Source: Alphaproteobacteria bacterium (GTDB lineage: Bacteria; Pseudomonadota; Alphaproteobacteria; Puniceispirillales; Puniceispirillaceae). Taken from it: a stretch of DNA of 6,571 nucleotides. The stretch spans positions 1 to 6,571 of the forward strand of contig WTHW01000137.1 in NCBI GenBank assembly GCA_011526395.1, written 5' to 3'. The notes under the pieces are model-generated. The model saw only the letters and a list, made by a program, of their open reading frames with translations. It did no database searches and was not told the origin of the DNA. Both the position numbers and the translations under genes were made by a program. Each line of letters starts with the position of its first letter. Position 1 is the first letter of the stretch. Shown here piece by piece: positions 1 to 6,427 of this stretch.

Positions 1-23
1 CGTCAGATGTGTATAAGAGACAG
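1..23 (+). other. Nextera (Tn5) sequencing adapter remnant
   Basis: Bases 5-23 match the 19-base Tn5 mosaic end used in Nextera libraries, and bases 1-4 (CGTC) match the end of the read-1 adapter that precedes it. The read-2 adapter would end differently just before the mosaic end. This is library-preparation sequence left on the end of an assembled contig, not genome. It should be trimmed, and no gene start, promoter or transposon should be inferred from it. The identification rests on recognising the adapter sequence. Confidence 0.97.
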
Positions 24-89
24 ACGTAACCAATCGTGGCAGATGCTGACACCCTCGCATCGATGCCACAAAAACAAGGGTAATTTGAA
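24..89 (+). promoter_or_regulatory. mraZ 5' leader with imperfect hairpin
   Basis: This is all the genomic sequence visible upstream of mraZ. GTGGCA at 36-41 can pair with TGCCAC at 64-69, and GATGC at 42-46 with GCATC at 57-61. That gives an 11-bp stem with a 2-base bulge (62-63) and a 10-base loop (47-56). No T-run follows the stem on either strand, so it does not look like an intrinsic terminator. The mraZ ribosome binding site (AAGGG, 76-80) lies 6 bases beyond the hairpin. I see no convincing promoter and no spaced TGGG repeats of the kind MraZ binds in E. coli; the real promoter may lie beyond the trimmed edge. A regulatory role for the hairpin is inference only. Confidence 0.4.
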
Positions 90-563
90 GTGGCCTTATT
101 TTTATCCACTTTTGAAAATCGTATCGATAGCAAGGGACGCTTGTCTGTTCCTGCGCCATTTCGTGCGACCCTTGAAGCCAATCACGCCTCTTTGTTTTTG
201 TATAAATCCCTTGTCCTGCCATGTGTGGAAGGATGCGGGCCAAACCGCATCTCGCAAATTGTAGATGCGATTGATACAATGGACAGCCTGTCTGATGAGG
301 TGGCGACATTGACAACCATGTTATCAAGCGCCCAAGAAATGCGCCTTGATAGTGAAGGCCGGATGATGCTGTCAGCTGAGTTCATTGAATTTGCTGGCCT
401 TGAGCAAACAGCTCTTTTTGCAGGTATCGGGCGGTCTTTCCAAATATGGCACCCTAAGGCCTTCCGCGAACGCGAAGCCACAGCCAGAGCCAATGCAAAA
501 GCAAATGGCGTGCCAAAATTACAATTACGACAGAATCCATCATCCCCTGACGGAGGCTCGTAA
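90..563 (+). CDS. mraZ: Transcriptional regulator MraZ
   Basis: MraZ is a DNA-binding protein of the SpoVT/AbrB fold that usually heads the dcw cluster and, in E. coli, represses it. The 157-residue product carries the two expected half-repeats: IDSKGRLSVPAPFR (residues 12-25) and LDSEGRMMLS (86-95). The family-typical FAGL (101-104) and GRSFQIW (114-120) follow the second repeat. The second repeat has Ser95 where a Pro is common. The start is GTG at 90, giving the canonical N-terminus MALFLSTFENRIDSKGR, with AAGGG at 76-80 nine bases upstream; no ATG in the frame fits better. The length is slightly above the usual 140-155 because of a basic, low-complexity tail (residues 125-157). The stop TAA shares its last A with the ATG of rsmH. 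The self-binding site cannot be judged because the upstream region is cut off by the adapter. Confidence 0.96.
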   Translation: MALFLSTFENRIDSKGRLSVPAPFRATLEANHASLFLYKSLVLPCVEGCGPNRISQIVDAIDTMDSLSDEVATLTTMLSSAQEMRLDSEGRMMLSAEFIEFAGLEQTALFAGIGRSFQIWHPKAFREREATARANAKANGVPKLQLRQNPSSPDGGS

Positions 564-1531
564 TGAGTGAGAAGACCCTGCATCAGCCAGTAATGCTTGA
601 TGAGGTCATCTCAACCCTCGCACCAAAAGTTGACGGCTATTATATCGATGCCACATTTGGCAATGGCGGCTATAGCCGTGCGATTTTAGAAGCAGCACCT
701 TGTCATCTGATGGCGATTGACCAAGACCCTGACGCGATTGAACGTGGCCAGTCTTTGGTCGCAGAATTTACCCCGCGCTTTACCCTTGCCCATGGGCGTT
801 TCTCGCAGATGAAGGATTTGGTGCATGATGCACAAGATAATCAGATGCAAAAGGGGCTGGATGGGATCGTATTTGATTTAGGCGTCTGTTCAACCCAGCT
901 TGACCAAGCAGAGCGCGGCTTTTCATTCCAAAAAGATGGCCCGCTTGATATGCGCATGTCACAAGAAGGGCGTGATGCGAGTGAGGTGGTCAATCATGCC
1001 TCAGAAAAAGATATCGCTGATATTTTATATAATTATGGTGATGAGCGTGCCTCGCGGCGGATCGCGCGCGCGATTGTCAAAGCAAGAACAGAAGCGCCTA
1101 TCACACGCACATTGCAACTAGCTGATATTATCCGCTCTGTGATGCCACGCCCAAAGCCGGGTCAGTCAGATTCAGCCACACGCTCGTTCCAAGCCTTGCG
1201 GATTTATATCAATCAGGAAGTCGCAGAAATTGAAGAAGCCCTTGAGGCGGCGCAAGCGTTGTTAAAGCCGGAAGGCGTTTTGGTGGTGGTCACATTCCAT
1301 TCCCTAGAAGATAGGATTGTGAAGCAATTTATGGCCAAAAGAGGCGGCAAGGTTGCGCGCCCATCACGCCATTTGCCTGAAGTGGAAGAAGCCCCGCAAT
1401 ATTTCACCATTTTGCATCGCAAGCCGCTTTTGCCGAGCGCGAATGAAATTGAACATAATCCACGATCACGGTCTGCCAAATTGCGCGCGGCAACGCGTAC
1501 GAGCATTGGCACATCCCAAGAGGAGATTTAG
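563..1531 (+). CDS. rsmH: 16S rRNA (cytosine(1402)-N(4))-methyltransferase RsmH
   Basis: RsmH (MraW) uses S-adenosylmethionine to methylate N4 of C1402 in the ribosomal P site of the 30S subunit. The 322 residues match the usual family length. The N-terminal HQPVMLDEV (7-15) is diagnostic. The SAM-binding loop is DATFGNGGYS (29-38), followed by the acidic IDQD (52-55). DLGVCSTQLD (105-114) precedes RGFSF and the GPLDMRM motif (126-132). The helical insert carries YGDERASRRIARAI (158-171). SFQALRIYIN (208-217), VTFHSLEDRIVK (243-254) and the basic tail RSRSAKLRAATR (301-312) complete the fold. In DLGV-C-S-T-QLD, Cys and Thr replace the commoner Ser and Pro; both look tolerable. The ATG overlaps the mraZ stop by one base (TAATG), and GGAGG at 552-556 sits six bases upstream, so the two are probably translationally coupled. 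Confidence 0.97.
   Translation: MSEKTLHQPVMLDEVISTLAPKVDGYYIDATFGNGGYSRAILEAAPCHLMAIDQDPDAIERGQSLVAEFTPRFTLAHGRFSQMKDLVHDAQDNQMQKGLDGIVFDLGVCSTQLDQAERGFSFQKDGPLDMRMSQEGRDASEVVNHASEKDIADILYNYGDERASRRIARAIVKARTEAPITRTLQLADIIRSVMPRPKPGQSDSATRSFQALRIYINQEVAEIEEALEAAQALLKPEGVLVVVTFHSLEDRIVKQFMAKRGGKVARPSRHLPEVEEAPQYFTILHRKPLLPSANEIEHNPRSRSAKLRAATRTSIGTSQEEI
1518..1525 (+). promoter_or_regulatory. Ribosome binding site of ftsL
   Basis: The purine run AAGAGGAG lies within the last codons of rsmH, ten bases before ATG 1536. It decides the ftsL start: the open frame extends back into rsmH to 1353, but the residues upstream of ATG 1536 are basic shadow sequence and would bury the membrane anchor. Confidence 0.75.
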
Positions 1532-1535
1532 CATC

Positions 1536-1844
1536 ATGCGATTTTTTCTGATATTGGCGTTTGTTTTAGTTGCCTGTGGCACATCGCTTTATATGACAAC
1601 AAGCAGTTTTGATAATCGGCGCGACCACCTTGCCAGCCTAGAAGCAGAGATTGCCCATCAAACAGAACAATCAGCCATTTTAAATGCTGAATGGTCTTAC
1701 CTATCGCGCCCAGAGCGTGTTCTGACTTTGTCATCTGATCTTTTGACTTTGCAACCTATCTCGACTGACAGGGTGTTGCCATTAGAAGCCATCCCATTCC
1801 GCACAAATGCGTTTGAGGCGCCTAAAGGGAGCGATAATAACTGA
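1536..1844 (+). CDS. ftsL: Cell division protein FtsL (alphaproteobacterial type)
   Basis: FtsL is a small bitopic inner-membrane protein of the divisome. With FtsB and FtsQ it controls the septal synthase FtsW-FtsI. The 102-residue product has a two-residue cytoplasmic end, one hydrophobic segment (about 3-20), a periplasmic heptad-like helix rich in E, Q and L (about 28-52), and AEWSYLSRPERV (51-62), a pattern typical of alphaproteobacterial FtsL. The tail beyond residue 75 is probably extended. FtsL is poorly conserved, so the call also rests on position between rsmH and ftsI. It starts four bases after the rsmH stop, and its stop shares an A with the ftsI start (TGATG). An oddity is Leu11-Val-Ala-Cys14 inside the hydrophobic stretch, which resembles a lipobox; a lipoprotein reading is possible but less likely given context. 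Confidence 0.88.
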   Translation: MRFFLILAFVLVACGTSLYMTTSSFDNRRDHLASLEAEIAHQTEQSAILNAEWSYLSRPERVLTLSSDLLTLQPISTDRVLPLEAIPFRTNAFEAPKGSDNN

Positions 1845-3541
1845 TGAAGCATGCATGGCGTGAAATCATCTGGCCAGCAAAGCCGCAACCAGCGCAATCA
1901 AAGAAGATTGCCGTTGGTCGTTTGTGGCTAGGCGGCTTGTTGGCGCTATTATGCTTTAGCACGATTGGCGCAAAGGCGTTTTATCTTGCCACAAATGGCG
2001 ATTTACGCTCGCAGTTCCGCATAGCGCAATCATCTGACCATGAGCGCGGCATTATCACAGACAGACATGGCAAGGTGCTGGCAACCTCCCTTCCTGTGAT
2101 GATTTTACATGCTGACCCTGCTTTGATGTTGGACCCCTTTGAGACAGCTGAGAAATTGGCGCCTCTTTTGCCAAAATGGTCTGAAGACAGATTGCTGAAA
2201 AGCTTTGCCAAAAAGACACGCTATATCGAGCTAGATAGGCGCCTGACACCAGCGCGTAGAGCTGAGATTATGCAACTTGGCCTGCCGGGCATTGCCATGA
2301 CGCCAACCAAAACACGTCTATATCCACATGGTAATGAAGCGGCGCATATTTTGGGAACAGTTGATAAGGATGGCAAAGGTATTGCCGGTATTGAAAAGCA
2401 ATTTCATGATAGCCTAGCCAAAGGTGAGACTGTCGCCTTGTCAATTGATGTGGGTGTGCAGGCTGTTGTGCGCTCTGAGATCCAAAAGCAGATTGATAAA
2501 TTTGAAGCGATTGGCGGTGCTGGCCTTGTCATGGATATGAAAACAGGGGAGCTGTTAGCCCTTGCCTCGCTTCCTGATTTTAACCCCAATCATTTTGCGG
2601 CCGCAGAAGATGATGCCAGATTTAACAGAGCCACCAAAGGTGTCTTTGAGATGGGCTCAATCTTTAAGGTGCTTAATACAGCGATTGCACTTGAATCTGG
2701 TGCGGCGCATATGAGTGATAAATATGAAGTCTCAAAGCCGCTTTATATTGGGGGTCATCGTATCGCTGATTATCATATGATGAAACGTGATTTAAGCCTG
2801 TCTGAGGTTTTGGTGTATTCATCCAATATTGGATCTGCGAGAATTGCTGATTTGATTGGCAAGGAAACACAGCGTAGCTATATGGTGCGCCTTGGCCTGC
2901 TTGATAGGCTTGCCCTTGAATTGCCAGAGATTGCAAAGCCGATTAAGCCATCACGCTGGGAGCGTGTTGAGGCGATGACCATCTCGTTTGGTCACGGTCT
3001 GTCTGTGACACCTGTCCATGCGTCAGCCGCGATTGCGGCGGCGGCTGGTGATGGCATCTATCGTGCGCCAACATTGATAAAGCGTGAGCCATTGGCGCCT
3101 AGTATTGAGACACGTATTTTTTCAGCTGAGAATGTAAAGGCTGTGCGCTCAATGATGCGCTTGGTTGTCTCGCATGAGGCTGGCACTGGTAATTTTGCTG
3201 AAGCACCTGGCTATTTGGTTGGCGGCAAAACAGGGACAGCTGAAAAAGTTATAAATGGCCGTTATAGCAAAGATAAAAATATGGTGTCATTTATTGGCAC
3301 CTTCCCTGCGCATGACCCTGCTTATTTGATTTTTGTCATGGTTGATGAGCCAGTGGGGCAAAAATTCTCTTATGGCTATGCGACTGCTGGCTGGGTTGCG
3401 GCACCTGCCATCCGCCAGATTGTCGAGCAAATTGCACCAAAGCTAGGCGTGTTGCCTGTTGATGAAACTGCGCCTGAAATTCGCCAGAATCTTGTGCCAA
3501 ATATTCGTATTGGCAAGGAGGATAGCAGTGAAGCTTTGTAA
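1844..3541 (+). CDS. ftsI: Peptidoglycan D,D-transpeptidase FtsI (PBP3)
   Basis: FtsI is the class B penicillin-binding protein that cross-links septal peptidoglycan in the periplasm, partnered with the glycosyltransferase FtsW. The 565 residues begin with a basic cytoplasmic tail and one membrane anchor (about 27-48). The pedestal domain opens with ERGIITDRHGKVLA (67-80) and includes NEAAHILGTVDKDGKGIAGIE (from about 164). The transpeptidase domain has all three active-site motifs: S272-I-F-K275 with the nucleophilic serine, S326-S-N328, and K462-T-G464 in GGKTGTAEK. SFGHGLSVTP (381-390) is another family marker. There is no PASTA or other C-terminal domain, as expected outside Gram-positive bacteria. 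The start overlaps the ftsL stop by one base; GGGAG at 1827-1831 is rather far (12 bases), so coupling to ftsL translation is plausible. The 3' end overlaps murE by 14 bases. Confidence 0.97.
   Translation: MKHAWREIIWPAKPQPAQSKKIAVGRLWLGGLLALLCFSTIGAKAFYLATNGDLRSQFRIAQSSDHERGIITDRHGKVLATSLPVMILHADPALMLDPFETAEKLAPLLPKWSEDRLLKSFAKKTRYIELDRRLTPARRAEIMQLGLPGIAMTPTKTRLYPHGNEAAHILGTVDKDGKGIAGIEKQFHDSLAKGETVALSIDVGVQAVVRSEIQKQIDKFEAIGGAGLVMDMKTGELLALASLPDFNPNHFAAAEDDARFNRATKGVFEMGSIFKVLNTAIALESGAAHMSDKYEVSKPLYIGGHRIADYHMMKRDLSLSEVLVYSSNIGSARIADLIGKETQRSYMVRLGLLDRLALELPEIAKPIKPSRWERVEAMTISFGHGLSVTPVHASAAIAAAAGDGIYRAPTLIKREPLAPSIETRIFSAENVKAVRSMMRLVVSHEAGTGNFAEAPGYLVGGKTGTAEKVINGRYSKDKNMVSFIGTFPAHDPAYLIFVMVDEPVGQKFSYGYATAGWVAAPAIRQIVEQIAPKLGVLPVDETAPEIRQNLVPNIRIGKEDSSEAL
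3515..3521 (+). promoter_or_regulatory. Ribosome binding site of murE (supports GTG start)
   Basis: AAGGAGG, a near-perfect anti-16S match, lies inside the ftsI 3' end six bases before GTG 3528. It favours that GTG over the upstream ATG at 3459 and over ATG 3555, neither of which has a comparable site. Confidence 0.85.
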
Positions 3542-5015
3542 TCTTTTACCCCCTATGAATTATGCACCAGAAATTGGTGATATCACCATCACTGGCATCA
3601 GCGCTGATTCACGTAAAATTCAAAAGGGCTGGTTGTTTGTTGCGATCGCAGGCAATGAGGCAGATGGCCATGATTATATTAACTCTGCCATTGCCAATGG
3701 TGCGGTTGCGATTTTGGGTGAAAGAGATGAAGGGGGGTGTGATGTTCCCTTTATCATATCTGGGGACATACGCCTTGATTATGCGCGTGCTTGTGGAAAA
3801 TTCTGGCCAAAACGCCCCTCTATGCAGGTTGCGATCACAGGCACAAATGGCAAGACATCTGTTGCTGAATTCCTGCGTCAAATATGGCAAAAAGCAACAT
3901 GGAGCGCGGCATCTGTTGGCACGCTGGGCGCACGCAATCAGCAAACAGGCCACACCCTTGATAATCCGCAATTATCAACAAGCGGGCTGACAACACCTGG
4001 CGCTGAGGATTTATTCCGTGTGATAGATGAGCTTGCAACAAGCGGCACAAAGTACCTTGCGCTTGAAGCATCATCACATGGCATTGAGCAAGACAGATTA
4101 GCTCCTTTATCTATCCATGTGGCTGGCTTTACCAATTTGAGCCGTGATCATCTTGATTATCACAAAGATATGGAGTGCTATTTTGCGGCAAAGGCAAAGC
4201 TGTTTGTTGAGTTGCTGCCAGATGGCGGCGGTGCGGCCATCAATATAGATGATGAGTATGGGCAAAAATTATATGAGATGATGGTTGCGCGTGATGTGGT
4301 GTTAAAATCCATTGGTAGAGCCCCAACAGCTGATTTGCAGATAATTGCCCTTAACCCAACAGATTATGGATTTGATGCGCAATTCACCTATGGCGGTGAA
4401 AGCTATCGCTATCCGATTGCGCTGATGGGACGCTTTCAAGCGGAAAATGCCATACTTGCTGCCTTATTAGCGCGCCTATCTGGTCTGTCATTACATGATT
4501 CCTTTGGCGCTCTGCCAGCGTTGCAACCCATTGCAGGGCGTATGCAACCTGTTCATGGTCATCCTGAAAAAGCACGTATTTTGGTGGATTATGCCCATAC
4601 GCCAGATGCGCTGAGTAATGTGTTGGGGCTTGTTCGTGATGAGACAAAAGGCAAATTAGCAGTGCTGTTTGGCTGTGGCGGCGATAGAGATAAAGGCAAG
4701 CGCAAGCTGATGGGGGAAGCAGCATTGGCGCTGGCAGATGTGATTTATATCACAGATGATAATCCGCGCAGTGAAGACCCTGCCGCCATCAGGCAAGATA
4801 TTATCGGTGATAAGGCAACAAGCTTTATTGAAATTGGCAATCGCAAGGATGCCATTCAAGCGGCGATTGAAGGGCTGGGGGCTGGTGATTTTTTGGTTAT
4901 CGCTGGCAAAGGTCATGAGACAACCCAAACAATCGGTCATGAAACATTGCCATTTGATGATGGCGCTGTGGCGCGATCTGTCCTGTCATTTTTGGGGCAA
5001 GGAGGCGCGTCATGA
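3528..5015 (+). CDS. murE: UDP-MurNAc-L-Ala-D-Glu:meso-DAP ligase MurE
   Basis: MurE is the cytoplasmic ATP-dependent ligase that adds the third stem-peptide residue. From GTG 3528 it is 495 residues, normal for the family, and starts (M)KLCNLLPP like other alphaproteobacterial MurE proteins. Using this numbering, the uridine-binding domain carries ISADSRKIQKGWLFVAI (24-40), the ATP loop is GTNGKT (105-110), and TTPGAEDLF (155-163) and EASSHGIEQDRL (180-191) contact substrate. Next come NLSRDHLDYH (203-212) and AAKAKLF, where Lys222 aligns with the carbamylated lysine of E. coli MurE. The C-terminal domain has GCGGDRDKGKR (382-392), GKGHE (460-464) and D411-N-P-R414. The DNPR motif is the known signature for meso-diaminopimelate rather than lysine, implying DAP-type peptidoglycan. 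The gene overlaps ftsI by 14 bases and murF by four (ATGA). An open frame continues upstream to 3459 but would add 23 basic residues with no family counterpart. Confidence 0.97.
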   Translation: MKLCNLLPPMNYAPEIGDITITGISADSRKIQKGWLFVAIAGNEADGHDYINSAIANGAVAILGERDEGGCDVPFIISGDIRLDYARACGKFWPKRPSMQVAITGTNGKTSVAEFLRQIWQKATWSAASVGTLGARNQQTGHTLDNPQLSTSGLTTPGAEDLFRVIDELATSGTKYLALEASSHGIEQDRLAPLSIHVAGFTNLSRDHLDYHKDMECYFAAKAKLFVELLPDGGGAAINIDDEYGQKLYEMMVARDVVLKSIGRAPTADLQIIALNPTDYGFDAQFTYGGESYRYPIALMGRFQAENAILAALLARLSGLSLHDSFGALPALQPIAGRMQPVHGHPEKARILVDYAHTPDALSNVLGLVRDETKGKLAVLFGCGGDRDKGKRKLMGEAALALADVIYITDDNPRSEDPAAIRQDIIGDKATSFIEIGNRKDAIQAAIEGLGAGDFLVIAGKGHETTQTIGHETLPFDDGAVARSVLSFLGQGGAS

Positions 5016-6427
5016 TTACGAGCTGGTCCCCTGATAGACTTGCGCACATCACAGGCGGTGCTTGGCATAATGGGGTGCCAGAGATGGGGCTGTGCCATGT
5101 GGAAATTGACCACCGTGAAATTGATCAAAAAGGTCTGTTTGTCGCATTAGCAGGTGCCAATCATGATGGGCATGATTTTGTATCAGATATAAATAAGACA
5201 AATGCCGCCCTTGTCAGCCGCGTTTCCGAAGACAGCCATCTGCCACAATTATGTGTGGCGGATGTGTTTGAGGCACTTCATGATTTGGCGCGCGCCGCTA
5301 TGGCAGAGACAAAGGCGGCGAAGATCGCTGTCACAGGCTCTGTTGGTAAGACAAGCACCAAGCAAGCCTTGCATGAAGTGCTGTCTCATTTTGGCAACTG
5401 TCATGCCAGCAAAGGCAATTACAATAATCATATTGGTGCGCCGCTATCGATGGTGCGCACGCCTGATGATGCTGAGATGATCATCATGGAAATGGGGATG
5501 AACCATGCAGGTGAAATCAGCCCCCTATCACATCTATTTGATGGCGATATTGCGATTATCACCAAGATTGCAGATAGCCATATTGGACATTTTGAAAGCG
5601 TGGCAGATATCGCAGAAGCCAAGTCTGAGATTTTTGACGGGATGAGTGGCGGGATTGCCATCTTGCCGCGTGATGATGCGCATTTTGCCCTATTGGCTAA
5701 GCGCGCAAAGGCACAATCGCTGAAGATTATCAGCTTTGGGACAAGTGAGGATGCTGATTATCAGCTGGTATCGCAACACCCATCTGATGACGGGCAAGAG
5801 CTTGTGGTTACCTCAGATATTACAGGCAAGATGGCAGAGATAAAGCTGGGCCTATTTGCGCCACATCATGCCACAACAGCGATGATCCTTATGGCTGTGC
5901 TTGAGGCATTATCATTGAGCGTGGATGATGCCGCCCCTGCCCTTGCCAATTTGAAAGAGGTCAAAGGCAGAGGCAATCAGCAGCCCATTATGATTGGTGA
6001 AATGCAAGCCTTATTCATTGATGATAGCTATAATGCTGGCCCTGCCTCACTTGCATCTGCTTTATCTTATGTGGCCTCTTTACCGCATAAGCGCAAAGGG
6101 TTGGTGATAACAGATATGCTTGAGCTTGGCGATGCGAGTGATGAGGCGCACCGCGCGCTTATCCCGCTGATTGAGGCGGCGGCGCCTGAAGCTCTGATAT
6201 TGGTAGGCCCTGCCTTGGCGAAGATTCAACATAGGCTCAGAGATGTAAAAACATGTCATCATTTTGCCAATGCAGATGAGGCGTGCAAGGCGCTGGCAGG
6301 ATTATTGCAAGATTGCGATCTTGTCTTTGTGAAAGGCTCGAACGGCTCTGGTGCGCCGCAACTTGCCACATTCTTATCATCTTATTCCCCATCGACTGTT
6401 AATAAGGGGGCGGCTTATGTTTCCTGA
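5012..6427 (+). CDS. murF: UDP-MurNAc-tripeptide:D-Ala-D-Ala ligase MurF
   Basis: MurF is the cytoplasmic ligase that joins D-Ala-D-Ala to the UDP-MurNAc-tripeptide made by MurE, giving the pentapeptide that MraY uses. The 471 residues are of normal length. Motifs in order: GLFVALAGANHDGHDF (41-56) in the N-terminal domain, the ATP loop VTGSVGKTS (107-115), GNYNNHIGAPLS (135-146), MEMGMNHAGEI (159-169), the H190/F194 region, AKSEIF (203-208; Lys204 fits the Mur ligase lysine that may be carbamylated), DDSYNAGPASL (337-347), LELGDASDEAH (370-380) and FVKGSNGSG (439-447). The usual D-[ST]-R of the uridine-binding domain reads Asp33-His34-Arg35 here. The start shares ATGA with the murE stop and has AAGGAGG at 4999-5005 six bases upstream, a strong sign of translational coupling. 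The first half resembles the neighbouring MurE, as expected of Mur ligase paralogues. Confidence 0.97.
   Translation: MITSWSPDRLAHITGGAWHNGVPEMGLCHVEIDHREIDQKGLFVALAGANHDGHDFVSDINKTNAALVSRVSEDSHLPQLCVADVFEALHDLARAAMAETKAAKIAVTGSVGKTSTKQALHEVLSHFGNCHASKGNYNNHIGAPLSMVRTPDDAEMIIMEMGMNHAGEISPLSHLFDGDIAIITKIADSHIGHFESVADIAEAKSEIFDGMSGGIAILPRDDAHFALLAKRAKAQSLKIISFGTSEDADYQLVSQHPSDDGQELVVTSDITGKMAEIKLGLFAPHHATTAMILMAVLEALSLSVDDAAPALANLKEVKGRGNQQPIMIGEMQALFIDDSYNAGPASLASALSYVASLPHKRKGLVITDMLELGDASDEAHRALIPLIEAAAPEALILVGPALAKIQHRLRDVKTCHHFANADEACKALAGLLQDCDLVFVKGSNGSGAPQLATFLSSYSPSTVNKGAAYVS
6404..6410 (+). promoter_or_regulatory. Ribosome binding site of mraY
   Basis: AAGGGGG lies in the 3' end of murF, six bases before ATG 6417. 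It supports a real gene start in the +1-shifted frame overlapping the murF stop. Confidence 0.75.

Noticed and set aside
24..89. Possible 3' end of an upstream RNA or protein gene in the leader
   Set aside because: Two of the three plus-strand frames stop early (27-29 and 47-49), and I see no conserved RNA motif in so short a stretch; there is too little sequence to support a call.
182..583. 133-codon open frame on the minus strand across mraZ
   Set aside because: It lies antisense to a confidently identified gene, has no recognisable domain, and its Arg/Ser/Cys-rich composition is typical of a shadow frame.
1169..1173. GANTC sites (for example here and at 2693-2697) as possible CcrM cell-cycle methylation control
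   Set aside because: The sites noticed are scattered inside genes and none lies in the visible mraZ leader, so nothing supports methylation control of the cluster.
2594..2603. 10-base palindrome TGCGGCCGCA in ftsI (contains a NotI site)
   Set aside because: It encodes Ala-Ala-Ala-type residues in frame and is isolated, so it is best explained by coding sequence and chance, not by a cloning scar.
3459..3527. Upstream ATG start for murE adding 23 residues
   Set aside because: The added residues are basic, match no MurE N-terminus and lie within ftsI coding sequence; GTG 3528 has an ideal ribosome binding site and gives the family-typical KLxxLLP start.
3609..3971. 120-codon minus-strand frame, and the 142-codon plus-strand frame at 3562-3990, inside murE
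   Set aside because: Both overlap the conserved N-terminal half of MurE in other frames and show no family motifs or ribosome binding site; they are shadows of murE codon usage.
4384..4725. 113-codon minus-strand frame inside murE
   Set aside because: It is antisense to the conserved MurE C-terminal domain; its Cys/His/Leu-rich composition has no recognisable motif.
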